From assembly GCF_002259485.1 (NCBI RefSeq), contig NZ_NPGA01000019.1, positions 124,001 through 188,000 of the forward strand: a stretch of DNA of 64,000 nt. The letters run 5' to 3'. The position numbers were made by a program, and so were the translations under genes. The DNA comes from Rhodococcus sp. 14-1411-2a. GTDB lineage: Bacteria > Actinomycetota > Actinomycetes > Mycobacteriales > Mycobacteriaceae. Positions 25,113 through 34,927 of the stretch are shown here, one piece after another. Numbering within the stretch: position 1 is the stretch's first letter; the number at the start of each line of letters is the position of its first letter. The notes beneath the pieces were generated by a model, which saw nothing but the letters and a program-made list of their open reading frames with translations, searched no databases and had not been told where the DNA came from.

Positions 25113-25792
25113 GCGAGAAGATGACCCGCGAACAGATGGCGGCACGGGTGGCACAGGAGCTCAGCGACGGTCAGTACGTCAATCTCGGCATCGGCATGCC
25201 GACCCTCGTGCCCAACTACATCCCCAACGACGTCTCGGTGATCCTGCATTCGGAGAACGGGGTGCTCGGCGTCGGACCGTATCCCACCGAGGACGAACTC
25301 GACGCGGAGATCATCAACGCGGGCAAGGAGACCATCACGGTCCTTCCCGGTGCGTCCTACTTCGATTCCGCGCAGTCGTTCGGAATGATCCGCGGCGGCC
25401 AGGTCGACGTCGCCGTACTGGGGGCGATGCAGGTCAGCGCCACCGGTGATCTGGCGAACTGGATGATTCCCGGGCACATGGTCAAGGGCATGGGTGGCGC
25501 GATGGATCTGGTGCACGGAGCGAGACGCGTCATCGTGATGATGGAGCACGTCTCCCGCAAGGGCGAGCCGAAGATTCTGGAGCAGTGCACCCTGCCGCTG
25601 ACCGGTAAGGGCTGCGTACACAGGATCATCTCGGACATGGCCGTTCTCGACGTCACCGAGAACGGTCTCCGTCTCGTCGAGACCGCACCGGGCGTGTCCG
25701 TGGACGAGGTCAGGAACGCGACCGCGGCCGAACTACTGGTCGACGCCGGTCAGGAGTGGAGCCTGCGGAACGACTCAGGCACTACCGTCTGA
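25109..25792 (+). CDS. pcaJ: 3-Oxoadipate CoA-transferase subunit beta with repeat-derived C terminus
   Basis: A 227-residue beta subunit with the catalytic glutamate Glu49 in [10 protein letters not shown] and [15 protein letters not shown]. The natural domain ends near residue 210. The last 16 residues include QEWSLRND (215-222), which is encoded by a 24-bp sequence identical to the repeat found four times at 60870-60993 but in opposite orientation. The C-terminal tail therefore looks acquired by insertion of that repeat. The gene overlaps the convergent fdhD stop by 18 bases. Confidence 0.92.
   Translation: MSEKMTREQMAARVAQELSDGQYVNLGIGMPTLVPNYIPNDVSVILHSENGVLGVGPYPTEDELDAEIINAGKETITVLPGASYFDSAQSFGMIRGGQVDVAVLGAMQVSATGDLANWMIPGHMVKGMGGAMDLVHGARRVIVMMEHVSRKGEPKILEQCTLPLTGKGCVHRIISDMAVLDVTENGLRLVETAPGVSVDEVRNATAAELLVDAGQEWSLRNDSGTTV
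25751..25774 (-). repeat. Dispersed 25-bp repeat, single inverted copy
   Basis: CAGGAGTGGAGCCTGC followed by GGAACGAC is the exact reverse complement of 24 of the 25 core bases of the tandem repeat at 60870-60993. It covers the 3' end of pcaJ and ends one base before the fdhD stop codon. The core contains a small hairpin, GCAGG-N7-CCTGC (in this copy the first G is T). Confidence 0.85.
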
Positions 25793-26614
25793 GACGAGAA
25801 CGCGGTCGGCGTGGGAGTAGATGTTCATCGACCGGCCGCGGAGGAAGCCGACGACCGTCAGACCGGATTCGGTCGCGAGGTCGACCGCCAGCGAGGACGG
25901 GGCCGAGACCGCCGCGAGAATCGGTATTCCGGACATCACCGCCTTCTGTGCCAACTCGAACGAGGCGCGGCCGCTGACCATCAGCACCGTGCCCTGCAGG
26001 GGAATTCGATCGTTGGTCACCGCCCAGCCGACGACCTTGTCGACGGCATTGTGGCGACCGACATCCTCACGCAGGACGAGCATCTCGCCGTCCGCAGTGA
26101 ACATGGCGGCGGCGTGCAGGCCGCCGGTCGTATCGAAGACCTTCTGCGCAGCCCTCAACGTGTCGGGTAGCCCGGTGAGAGTGTCCGAGTTCACGACGAC
26201 GGAATCGGCCACGGGGGAATGCTTGGTGCGCAGGCGAATTGCGTCCAACGATCCCTTTCCGCACACCCCACACGAGGACGTCGTGTAGAAGTTGCGTTCG
26301 ACGCCGGTCTCCGGCGGAGCGACACCCGCGGCCAGGGTGACATCGAGGACGTTGTAGGTGTTCGCACCGTCGTCGTCGACCCCGTCGCAGTAGCGAGCCG
26401 CTGCGATGTCGGCACCCGAGGCGATCACACCCTCGGTCAGCAGGAACCCGTGAGCGAGCTCGACGTCGTGGCCGGGAGTGCGCATGGTGACGGCCAGCGC
26501 TGCGCCGTTCACCCGCAACTCGAGCGGCTCCTCCACCACGAGGGTGTCCGGACGTTCGACGCGGTGCTCACCTCGGAGTCGGACAACGGGCCTGCGGGTG
26601 GTGATGCGGCCCAT
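25775..26614 (-). CDS. fdhD: Formate dehydrogenase accessory sulfurtransferase FdhD
   Basis: A 279-residue FdhD/NarQ family protein that passes sulfur from a cysteine desulfurase to the Mo/W-bis-MGD cofactor of formate dehydrogenase. The sulfur-carrying cysteines 115 and 118 are in SSCGVCGK. The sequence also has [11 protein letters not shown] and [13 protein letters not shown], which are family hallmarks. No formate dehydrogenase gene lies in the window. The GTG or ATG start at 26614 gives a normal length. Confidence 0.93.
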   Translation of the reverse strand: MGRITTRRPVVRLRGEHRVERPDTLVVEEPLELRVNGAALAVTMRTPGHDVELAHGFLLTEGVIASGADIAAARYCDGVDDDGANTYNVLDVTLAAGVAPPETGVERNFYTTSSCGVCGKGSLDAIRLRTKHSPVADSVVVNSDTLTGLPDTLRAAQKVFDTTGGLHAAAMFTADGEMLVLREDVGRHNAVDKVVGWAVTNDRIPLQGTVLMVSGRASFELAQKAVMSGIPILAAVSAPSSLAVDLATESGLTVVGFLRGRSMNIYSHADRVLVSDGSA

Positions 26615-26648
26615 CAGTATCGGCCGGATTCGCGGTGACGTGGGTGAC

Positions 26649-28820
26649 TCATTCTTCGATTGTGGACCCCGGTGTCGTCGGGCCGTCGACTCGGTCGGCC
26701 ATTGCGCTCACCAACGAGACCAGGCGCGGGTGATCGATGAGGTCGTCGACGAGCACACGCTTGCCTTTCGCGTCGGCCAACGGGATCTTCCAGTTCTCGT
26801 ACTGGGTTTCGTCGGTACCGGGCTGGTTCTGAATTCGGTGTTCGCCGACGGCGTCGACGAGAGCGACACCGATCAGCAGGGACGGGCTGCGCTGGACGAG
26901 GCGATGCAGAGCTTCCACCGTCTCGTGGTTGTCGGCGTCGGCGCCGAGCAATCCGCGCTCGCGCGCCAGGTCGAGAACGGCCTCGCGCTTGGCTGCGTCG
27001 ATGTCCTTCTCGGCCTCGATGTCTCGTTCGAGCAGGCCGAGACGGGACCGCAGGTCGATGTGTTCCCCCTCGAGGTATCCGGCCGTCGGGGGCAGATCGT
27101 GTGTGGTCACCGACGTCAGGCACAGGGTGCGGTAGTCCTCGGGTGCAATGGGCCCGGATTCGTCCGCTTCGAACCACAGGATCGAGGTGCCGAAGATGCC
27201 GCGCTCGGTGAGGTACTCCTGCACCATCGGCTCGAAGACACCGAGATCCTCGCCGACCACCACCGCGCCTGCCCGCTCGGCCTCGAGGGCCAGGATGCCG
27301 ATCAGCGCCTCGTGGTCGTACTCGACATACGTTCCGCCGCCGGCATTCTCGGCCTCCTGCGGAATCCACCACAGGCGGAACAGACCCAGGATGTGGTCGA
27401 CGCGGATACCGCCGGCATGACGAAGGATCGTGCGCAGCATGTCGCGGTAGGGGACGTACGCCAGTTCGCGTAGTCGGTCGGGATCCCACGGGGGTTGGTT
27501 CCAGTTCTGGCCCTGCTGGTTGAAGTTGTCCGGCGGCGCGCCCACCGTGACTCCCGACGCCAATACGTCACCGAGCGCCCAGGCATCGGCTCCGCCGCGC
27601 GCCACGCCCACGGCGAGGTCGTGCATGATGCCGATGTCCATCCCAGCATCGAGTGCCGAGCGTTGCGCGGCGGCCAACTGCTCGTCGCAGATCCACTGCA
27701 GCCACATGTGGAAGTCGATGCGCTCGGCGAGCTTGGTGCGCTGTTCGAGCACGAAGTCGGTCCGCGGGTGTGCTGCCTTGTCGGTCCAGGCCGAATTCTC
27801 GGGTCCGAACTTCTCCGCCAGGGCGCTCCACACCGCGAAATCGCGCAGTCCGGAACCCTCGCGTTCGACGAACGCTCGGAATGCGGATTCGCGCGCCGGG
27901 CTCCGTTCCACCTTGTGAACACGTTCCAGGGCACGCAGTTTCGCCGTGAAGGTCGAGTCTCTGTTCAGCTTTCCGGTTCGCTTGTTGGCCTTGTCGAACC
28001 GCTTCGCCGCTTTCCGGACCTTGCCGAACTGTTCCGGTGACAGCAGCGCGGTTTCACGAATGTTCTCCACTCGGATGTAGAGCGAGTTGAAGAACCGACG
28101 GGTGGTCGGCAGATAGGGCGACGCCTCGACCGGTGTGGTGGGTCGGTCGGCGTGCAGCGGATTGACGAGGAGATAGTCGAAGCCGTGCTCGCGGCCGACG
28201 ATGTCGGCCATGTCCTCGAGATCACCGAGATCGCCGATTCCCCAAGATCGTCTCGATCGCACCGAATACAGCTGGGTGAGCAAGCCCGTCCGCTGCCGAT
28301 CTGCCAGTTCTGCGTTGGGTGACAACGACTTCGGAGTGACCACCACAACCGTGTCCGACGTCCGGACCGTGTTGTCCTCGCTGATCGTCGTCGCGGTCAG
28401 GCTGTGCCAACCGAGCGGTGCACTGCTCGGAACGACGAACGTGGCACGACCGATGAGGCGGCCGTCGACCTCACGGGGATCGACCCAGACGTCGGCCTGG
28501 GTCACCTCGATGGTCTCGCCGTCCTCGGAGACCATCGAGACCTCGACCGGATTGCCGTGTGGCACATGGACCCACACCACGGCATCGGTGCCCTGCGTGG
28601 CCACCACCACCGGCGGAAGCAGGCGCCGCCACGGCGCGTTCTCGATGTCGGCCAGAGCTCGGTCGACGTCCTCGGTCGATTCGGTTGCGTAGCCGCGCGC
28701 GGCGAGCACCTGACGCAGGGTGTCGTCACTCACTTCGTGTTCGGTGTCGTCCCAGCCTCGGTACGAGGTCGATGTGCCGAGGCGTCGGGCGAGAGAGCGA
28801 AGTGCCTGCGAGTAGTCCAC
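26649..28820 (-). CDS. malQ: 4-Alpha-glucanotransferase (amylomaltase)
   Basis: A GH77 enzyme of about 723 residues that moves glucan chains in maltodextrin and glycogen metabolism. Conserved blocks visible are [29 protein letters not shown], the nucleophile region [16 protein letters not shown], the acid/base in [11 protein letters not shown] and [12 protein letters not shown]. The N-terminal 150 residues form the extra beta-rich domain common in actinobacterial MalQ. The start is uncertain: GTG at 28820 gives [15 protein letters not shown], which suits the family, while ATG at 28859 or 28940 are longer options. None has a clear ribosome-binding site. Confidence 0.92.
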   Translation of the reverse strand: MDYSQALRSLARRLGTSTSYRGWDDTEHEVSDDTLRQVLAARGYATESTEDVDRALADIENAPWRRLLPPVVVATQGTDAVVWVHVPHGNPVEVSMVSEDGETIEVTQADVWVDPREVDGRLIGRATFVVPSSAPLGWHSLTATTISEDNTVRTSDTVVVVTPKSLSPNAELADRQRTGLLTQLYSVRSRRSWGIGDLGDLEDMADIVGREHGFDYLLVNPLHADRPTTPVEASPYLPTTRRFFNSLYIRVENIRETALLSPEQFGKVRKAAKRFDKANKRTGKLNRDSTFTAKLRALERVHKVERSPARESAFRAFVEREGSGLRDFAVWSALAEKFGPENSAWTDKAAHPRTDFVLEQRTKLAERIDFHMWLQWICDEQLAAAQRSALDAGMDIGIMHDLAVGVARGGADAWALGDVLASGVTVGAPPDNFNQQGQNWNQPPWDPDRLRELAYVPYRDMLRTILRHAGGIRVDHILGLFRLWWIPQEAENAGGGTYVEYDHEALIGILALEAERAGAVVVGEDLGVFEPMVQEYLTERGIFGTSILWFEADESGPIAPEDYRTLCLTSVTTHDLPPTAGYLEGEHIDLRSRLGLLERDIEAEKDIDAAKREAVLDLARERGLLGADADNHETVEALHRLVQRSPSLLIGVALVDAVGEHRIQNQPGTDETQYENWKIPLADAKGKRVLVDDLIDHPRLVSLVSAMADRVDGPTTPGSTIEE

Positions 28821-29005
28821 ACCGATGATCGTGCCAGTTCGCCGCGCCCGCGTCATGCCGGCCGGGGCTTCGTTCACCGGCCACCGCTGCGATTCGAACG
28901 ATGTGCGGGCCCGGTTGCTCGACTGCCAGGATTGAAACATGCCGAGCTGGGTAGTCTGGGTCGGCGAACGGTAAAACGACTGCTCGGCGACGATAGGAAG
29001 TGCGG

Positions 29006-29437
29006 ATGGCTGGGGTCAGCAAGATCGAAGAACTGGAGCGAGGTTCCGGTGCACCGGTCGAGCTGAGGGTGCGCGCCGAGGCCGACCAGCTTCCGGTGGT
29101 CCGCGCGGTCGCCGAAACCCTCGCAGTGCTCAGCGACTTCACGCTCGACGACATCGCCGACGTGAAGTTGGTCGTGGACGAGGTGTGTTCGCAGTTGATC
29201 AAGGGCTCGGTCACCGATGCAGAGCTCTCGTGCACGTTTGCGGTGAGCGACTCCGGAATCCGGATCGTCGTCACCTCCACGTTGGCACCCACATCCGTGC
29301 CGAAGAAGGACAGCTTCGGCTGGCACGTGCTGCAGACGCTGACCGACGCCATCGAGCTGCGCTCCGACGACCCCGTCGAGGGCGATGCCGGTCACACGGT
29401 CGCGATCGACGTGGTCAAGCGGAGGAGCAAGGTCTAG
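29006..29437 (+). CDS. Anti-sigma factor, RsbW/UsfX-type histidine kinase-like ATPase
   Basis: A 143-residue HATPase_c_2 protein. The N-box region DVKLVVDEVCSQLI and the later GWHVLQTLTDAI and AGHTVAI segments fit the RsbW/SpoIIAB family. It lies directly upstream of a SigF-type sigma factor gene and overlaps it by one base, as usfX-sigF do in M. tuberculosis, so it should sequester that sigma factor until an anti-anti-sigma factor releases it. ATG at 29006 is chosen because AGGAAG at 28995-29000 lies just upstream. Confidence 0.85.
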   Translation: MAGVSKIEELERGSGAPVELRVRAEADQLPVVRAVAETLAVLSDFTLDDIADVKLVVDEVCSQLIKGSVTDAELSCTFAVSDSGIRIVVTSTLAPTSVPKKDSFGWHVLQTLTDAIELRSDDPVEGDAGHTVAIDVVKRRSKV

Positions 29438-30222
29438 TGCCTGTGCCGCACGAACGAAGCACACGGCGAGAGTCCGACGATTACAGCGACGTTGTCGCGC
29501 TGATCCAGCAGATGCAGGCGCTCGACGAGAATTCACCGCAGCGCCGAGTGCTGCGCGATCGCATCATCACCCGCTGCCTGCCTCTCGCAGAACACATCGC
29601 ACGCCGCTTCGGCGGCCGCGGCGAAGCACACGAGGACCTGCTGCAGGTCTCACGTCTCGGTCTGGTGAACGCGGTCGACCGATTCGACATCGAACGCGGT
29701 TCGGACTTCGTGTCGTTCGCCGTGCCCACGATCATGGGCGAAGCTCGCCGCTACTTCCGCGACGCCGGATGGTCGGTTCGAGTGCCGCGGCGCATGAAGG
29801 AACTGAACTCGATGATCTCCCAGGCGGTGGGATCGCTCTCGCAGAAGCTCGGCCGAGCTCCGACCGCGAGCGAGATCGCGGCCGAACTGGGGATCGACGT
29901 CAAGGAAGCTTCGCAGGCTTTGCTTGCGCGCAGCGCGTATCAGACCGTTTCGGTCGACTCGGTGGTCAGCGAGGATCGGTTGCCGCTGATGGACACCCTC
30001 GGTGCCGACGATCCCGAACTCGAGAAGATGGAGAGCTACCTCGCGGTGCGGCCTGCACTCGAGAAGTTGCCCGAGCGTGAGCGTCGAATCGTCGTGCTCC
30101 GATTCTTCGGTTCGATGACCCAGACTCAGATCGCGGAGAAGGTGGGGATTTCGCAGATGCACGTCTCGCGAATCCTGGCTCGCACGCTCGCTCAGCTGCG
30201 CGAGGACCTCGGCGAGGACTGA
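29437..30222 (+). CDS. sigF: SigB/SigF-family RNA polymerase sigma factor
   Basis: A 261-residue group 3 sigma factor. Region 2 contains LPLAEHIARRFGGRGEAHEDL and FVSFAVPTIMGEARRYFRD. Region 3 has SQKLGRAPTASEIAAELG. Region 4 carries the helix-turn-helix SMTQTQIAEKVGISQMHVSRIL. The GTG start at 29437 has GGAGGAG at 29421-29427. It is co-transcribed with its probable anti-sigma factor. Proteins of this group control general stress responses. I did not find a convincing SigF-type promoter directly upstream of the pair. Confidence 0.9.
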   Translation: MPVPHERSTRRESDDYSDVVALIQQMQALDENSPQRRVLRDRIITRCLPLAEHIARRFGGRGEAHEDLLQVSRLGLVNAVDRFDIERGSDFVSFAVPTIMGEARRYFRDAGWSVRVPRRMKELNSMISQAVGSLSQKLGRAPTASEIAAELGIDVKEASQALLARSAYQTVSVDSVVSEDRLPLMDTLGADDPELEKMESYLAVRPALEKLPERERRIVVLRFFGSMTQTQIAEKVGISQMHVSRILARTLAQLREDLGED

Positions 30223-30250
30223 ACTCGACCGGCAAAGCTAGGCTCGCGGG

Positions 30251-32242
30251 ATGAGTATGTACGACGACGTCGACGAGTACATCGGAGCCCGCAGGGTCAC
30301 GGGCCTGGCTGCATCGCAAGATTTCTCACGGGCGGTGGTCGTGGTTGCCGCACTGGACGATTCGCGGACCGAGTACCGAACGTCGTTGTGGGAGATCGAT
30401 GTCGACGGCGGTTCGCCCGCCCGGCGCATCACCCACGGCGAGTGGGGTGAGGGTGCTCCGGTGTTCACCTCGGCGGGCGATCTGTTGTTCTCTCGCACAT
30501 CGAGCAAGGACGATCCGGCTCGGCTGTGGATTCTGCCTGCCTCGGGCGGTGAGGCGCGCGTTCTCGAGACCAGGGCCGCCGGTCTGAGCGAGGTCCGAAC
30601 TGCGCGTTCCGGATTCGGGCTCGTCGGGCTCTCGCCGGTGTTCGGATCGTCGAGCACCGATGAGGACGACGACGCCCTGCGCACCGAGCGCAAGGCGAAC
30701 AAGGTGGATGCAATTCTGCACACCGGAGTCCCGGTGCGTTTCTGGGATCACGATCTGGGGCCTGCGACGCCGCACCTGTTCGCGGGATCGTCGGACGGTT
30801 CGACCGGACTGCGCGATCTGACGCCGGATGCGGCCGGCGCGTTGCACGAAGCGGCCTTCGATGTCGGTGCCGACGGTTCGTTCGTCGTGTCCACCTGGTC
30901 CGTCCCCGGCGCTCTGGCGACCGTGCGGACGGTGCTGGTGCGTATCGACACCGCGACGGGGGAGCGCACGACGATCGTCGACGACGTCGATGCCGACCTG
31001 GGCGCGCCTGCGATCTCGCCGGACGGCACGTCCGTGGTGTTCGTGCGTGAATCGCTCTCCACTCCCGAGGACGCGCCTCGAATGACGCTGCAGCGCTACG
31101 ATTTCGAGTCGGCTTCGGTCGTCGATCTCGCTCCCGGCTGGGATCGGTGGCCGATCGACCCGGTGTGGCTGCCGGACGGGTCGGGAGTATTGGTCACCGC
31201 GGACGACGACGGCCGGTCCCCGATCTTCGTCGTGCGTGAGGGCGCGGAGCCGCGTCGGCTGACGAACACGAACGACGCGTACACCCACGTCCACGTGTCC
31301 TCGGACGGAACCAGGGTGCTGGCCCTAGCCGCGTCCTATCTCGCCGCCCCGCATCCGGTCTCGATCGACCTGTCCGACGGCACCGTCGACGACCTCGACA
31401 CCTCCGTCGACCGCTGCCCGGTGCCCGGAACTCTCACCGAGATCGACACCGTCGTCGACGACGGTGCCCGGGTGCGCGGCTGGCTGGCGCTGCCCGAGGG
31501 TGCCTCGGACGCGACACCCGCACCGCTGCTGCTGTGGGTGCACGGTGGCCCGCTCGGCTCGTGGAACACCTGGTCGTGGCGGTGGAATCCATGGCTGATG
31601 GTCGCCCGCGGGTACGCCGTGCTGCTGCCGGATCCGGCGCTGTCCACCGGGTACGGCCAAGAGTTCGTACAGCGAGGCTGGGGAGCGTGGGGCAAGGCTC
31701 CGTTCACCGATCTGATGGCCTTGACCGACGTCGCGGTCGCGCTACCCGAGATCGACGAGACCCGCACCGCGGCGATGGGCGGATCTTTCGGCGGTTACAT
31801 GGCCAACTGGATCGCCGGACACACCGATCGGTTCGACGCCATCGTCACCCATGCGAGCCTGTGGGCGCTCGATCAATTCGGCCCGACGACCGATGCACCG
31901 TGGTACTGGGCGCGGGAAATGTCTCCGGAGATGGCGGTCGAGAACTCCCCGCACCTGTTCGTCGCGGACATCGCGACGCCGATGCTGGTGATCCACGGCG
32001 ACAAGGACTATCGCGTGCCCATCGGCGAGGGCCTACGGCTGTGGTACGAACTGCTCAGCGAATCCGGCCTGCCCGCCGACGACGAGGGCAACACCTCGCA
32101 CCGTTTTCTCTACTTCCCGGCCGAGAACCATTGGATTCTGAGTCCTCAACACGCCAAGGTCTGGTACGAGGTGGTGCTGGCGTTCCTGGCCCAGCACGTG
32201 CTGGGCGAGAGGGTGTCGATGCCCCGAATCCTCGGCCACTAG
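30251..32242 (+). CDS. S9 family prolyl oligopeptidase-like serine peptidase
   Basis: A 663-residue protein. An N-terminal beta-propeller (about 1-400, with repeats such as AISPDGTSVVFVRE) is followed by an alpha/beta-hydrolase domain. The nucleophile Ser is in GGSFGGYMANW (about residue 515), the Asp in HGDKDYRVP and the His in ENHWI. LWVHGGPLGSWNTW forms the oxyanion region. The architecture matches acylaminoacyl-peptidase/dipeptidyl-peptidase relatives. It has no signal peptide, so it is probably cytoplasmic. The start may be ATG at 30251 or 30257. Its position just upstream of valS is not a functional clue. Confidence 0.88.
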   Translation: MSMYDDVDEYIGARRVTGLAASQDFSRAVVVVAALDDSRTEYRTSLWEIDVDGGSPARRITHGEWGEGAPVFTSAGDLLFSRTSSKDDPARLWILPASGGEARVLETRAAGLSEVRTARSGFGLVGLSPVFGSSSTDEDDDALRTERKANKVDAILHTGVPVRFWDHDLGPATPHLFAGSSDGSTGLRDLTPDAAGALHEAAFDVGADGSFVVSTWSVPGALATVRTVLVRIDTATGERTTIVDDVDADLGAPAISPDGTSVVFVRESLSTPEDAPRMTLQRYDFESASVVDLAPGWDRWPIDPVWLPDGSGVLVTADDDGRSPIFVVREGAEPRRLTNTNDAYTHVHVSSDGTRVLALAASYLAAPHPVSIDLSDGTVDDLDTSVDRCPVPGTLTEIDTVVDDGARVRGWLALPEGASDATPAPLLLWVHGGPLGSWNTWSWRWNPWLMVARGYAVLLPDPALSTGYGQEFVQRGWGAWGKAPFTDLMALTDVAVALPEIDETRTAAMGGSFGGYMANWIAGHTDRFDAIVTHASLWALDQFGPTTDAPWYWAREMSPEMAVENSPHLFVADIATPMLVIHGDKDYRVPIGEGLRLWYELLSESGLPADDEGNTSHRFLYFPAENHWILSPQHAKVWYEVVLAFLAQHVLGERVSMPRILGH

Positions 32243-32251
32243 AATCGACCG

Positions 32252-34927
32252 GTGACCAGTTCAGCGCCAGAGCACTCAGAGAACCCCGCCGATTCGATCG
32301 ACCTGCCCAAGAGCTGGGATCCCAGTGCGGTCGAGGCGGAGCTGTACCGGTCCTGGGTCGACGCCGGGTACTTCGAAGCCGACGCGACCAGCGGCAAGCC
32401 GCCCTATTCCATAGTGTTGCCCCCGCCCAACGTCACCGGCAGCCTGCACATGGGCCACGCCCTCGACCACACGCTGATGGACGCGCTCAGTCGTCGCAAG
32501 CGGATGCTCGGGTACGAGGTGCTGTGGTTGCCGGGCATGGACCATGCGGGCATCGCCACGCAGACCGTCGTGGAGAAGCAGCTCGCCGCCGACGGAAAGA
32601 CCAAGGAAGAGTTCGGCCGCGAGGCGTTCATCGACAAGGTCTGGGACTGGAAGCGTGAATCCGGCGGAACCATCGGTGGGCAGATGCGACGCATCGGCGA
32701 CGGTGTCGACTGGAGCCGAGAGCGGTTCACCATGGACGACGGCCTGTCCGAGGCCGTCCAGACCATGTTCAAGCGGATGTTCGACGACGGTTTGATCTAC
32801 CGCGCCGAGCGACTGGTCAACTGGTCGCCGGTGCTGCAGACCGCCATTTCCGACATCGAGGTCAAGTTCGAGGACGTCGACGGCGAACTGGTGTCGCTGC
32901 GATACGGCTCGCTCGACGATTCCGAGCCACATGTCATCGTCGCGACCACCCGAGTCGAAACGATGCTCGGCGACACCGCAGTCGCGGTCCACCCCGACGA
33001 CGAACGGTACAAGGCTCTCGTCGGCACCACCCTCGAGCACCCGTTCACCGGACGACAGATCCCGATCATCGCCGACGACTACGTGGACCCCGAATTCGGC
33101 ACCGGCGCAGTGAAGATCACCCCGGCACACGACCCCAACGACTTCGAGATGGGCGTGCGGCACTCGTTGCCGATGCCCTCGATCATGGACAAGGCAGGCC
33201 GGATCGCCGATACCGGAACGCAATTCGACGGTATGGATCGCTTCGAGGCGCGCGTGAAGGTTCGTGAAGCACTCGCCGAGCAGGGCCGCGTCGTCGCCGA
33301 GAAGCGCCCCTACCTGCACAGCGTCGGCCACTCCGAGCGTAGCGGTGAGCCGATCGAGCCACGTCTGTCGCTGCAGTGGTGGGTCAAGGTCGACACCTTG
33401 GCGAAGGCGGCCGGTGACGCAGTGCGTAACGGCGACACCGTCATTCATCCCAAGAGTCAGGAACCGCGCTGGTTCGCCTGGGTCGACAACATGCACGACT
33501 GGTGCATCTCGCGTCAGCTGTGGTGGGGTCATCGGATTCCGATCTGGTACGGACCCGACGGCGAGACCGTCTGCCTCGGACCGGGGGAGACGCCGCCCGA
33601 GGGCTGGGAGCAGGATCCCGACGTCCTCGACACCTGGTTCTCGTCCGGGCTGTGGCCCTTCTCGACGATGGGGTGGCCCGACGCCACCGCCGATCTCGAG
33701 AAGTTCTATCCCACCGGCGTTCTCGTCACCGGATACGACATCCTGTTCTTCTGGGTCGCCCGCATGATGATGTTCGGCACCTACGTCGGAGCGGACGACG
33801 CGATCACCGCGGGAAAGCAGGGGCCGCAGGTTCCGTTCCGAGATGTGTTTCTGCACGGCCTGATTCGAGACCAGTTCGGCAAGAAGATGTCGAAGTCGCG
33901 CGGTAACGGCATCGATCCTCTCGACTGGGTCGATCGTTTCGGTGCCGACGCGCTGCGCTTCACGCTCGCCCGCGGCGCGAACCCCGGTGCCGACATGTCC
34001 GTCGGCGAGGATCACGCGCAGTCCTCGCGCAACTTCGCCAACAAGCTGTTCAACGCAACGAAGTTCGCGTTGATGAACGGCGCGGCACCGGCCGATCTCC
34101 CGTCGCGGTCCGAGCTGACCGACGCCGACCGATGGATCCTCGACAGGCTTGAACAGGTTCGGGCAGAGGTGGATTCGGCGTTCGACCGTTACGAGTTCAG
34201 CAAGGCCTGCGAGGCGCTCTATCACTTCGCCTGGGACGAGGTCTGCGACTGGTACCTCGAGATCGCCAAGGTGCAGTTCGCCGACGACGCCATCGCCGTC
34301 ACCACGCGCGGGGTTCTCGGCAACGTTCTCGACGCCCTGCTGCGACTGCTGCATCCGGTGATTCCGTTCGTCACCGAAACGCTGTGGAAGGTGCTCACCG
34401 GCGGCGAGTCGCTGGTCATCGCCGCGTGGCCCACCGCCTCCACCGATTCGCTGGATTCTGTTGCGGCACAGCGCATCGAAGACATGCAGCGACTCATCAC
34501 CGAAATCCGTCGGTTCCGCAGCGATCAGGGACTCAAGCCGTCCCAGAAGGTGGCGGCCCGCATCGTCGGAGTCTCCGAATCGGATCTGGACGGGCAGATT
34601 TCGGCGGTCACCGCACTGGCTCGACTGACCGAGCCCGCCGAGGACTTCGCGGCGACGGCGTCGGTCGAGGTGCGTCTGAGCAAGGCCACCGTGGTCGTCG
34701 AACTCGACACCTCGGGCACCGTCGACCTGGTCGCCGAGCGGGCCCGACTGGTGAAGGATCTCGCGGCTGCGGAGAAGGAACTCGCGCAGACCACCGGCAA
34801 GCTCGGCAACGAAGCGTTTCTCGCGAAGGCACCGGATGCGGTGGTGGACAAGATCAGAACACGCCAGACGATCGCCGGCGAAGAGATCGCACGCATCACG
34901 GCGCGGCTCGAATCGATGGGAACCTAA
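32252..34927 (+). CDS. valS: Valyl-tRNA synthetase
   Basis: An 891-residue class I synthetase that charges tRNA-Val. The HIGH-type motif is HMGH in [16 protein letters not shown] (about residues 54-69), the KMSKS motif is KKMSKSRGN (about 545), and the editing domain lies between them ([13 protein letters not shown]). A C-terminal coiled-coil arm ([19 protein letters not shown]) is present as expected for ValRS. It starts with GTG and abuts folC without a gap. Confidence 0.97.
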   Translation: MTSSAPEHSENPADSIDLPKSWDPSAVEAELYRSWVDAGYFEADATSGKPPYSIVLPPPNVTGSLHMGHALDHTLMDALSRRKRMLGYEVLWLPGMDHAGIATQTVVEKQLAADGKTKEEFGREAFIDKVWDWKRESGGTIGGQMRRIGDGVDWSRERFTMDDGLSEAVQTMFKRMFDDGLIYRAERLVNWSPVLQTAISDIEVKFEDVDGELVSLRYGSLDDSEPHVIVATTRVETMLGDTAVAVHPDDERYKALVGTTLEHPFTGRQIPIIADDYVDPEFGTGAVKITPAHDPNDFEMGVRHSLPMPSIMDKAGRIADTGTQFDGMDRFEARVKVREALAEQGRVVAEKRPYLHSVGHSERSGEPIEPRLSLQWWVKVDTLAKAAGDAVRNGDTVIHPKSQEPRWFAWVDNMHDWCISRQLWWGHRIPIWYGPDGETVCLGPGETPPEGWEQDPDVLDTWFSSGLWPFSTMGWPDATADLEKFYPTGVLVTGYDILFFWVARMMMFGTYVGADDAITAGKQGPQVPFRDVFLHGLIRDQFGKKMSKSRGNGIDPLDWVDRFGADALRFTLARGANPGADMSVGEDHAQSSRNFANKLFNATKFALMNGAAPADLPSRSELTDADRWILDRLEQVRAEVDSAFDRYEFSKACEALYHFAWDEVCDWYLEIAKVQFADDAIAVTTRGVLGNVLDALLRLLHPVIPFVTETLWKVLTGGESLVIAAWPTASTDSLDSVAAQRIEDMQRLITEIRRFRSDQGLKPSQKVAARIVGVSESDLDGQISAVTALARLTEPAEDFAATASVEVRLSKATVVVELDTSGTVDLVAERARLVKDLAAAEKELAQTTGKLGNEAFLAKAPDAVVDKIRTRQTIAGEEIARITARLESMGT

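Noticed and set aside
28941..29005. SigF-dependent promoter upstream of the anti-sigma gene
   Set aside because: GGGTA is present at about 28949 but no GTTT-type -35 lies at the required spacing.
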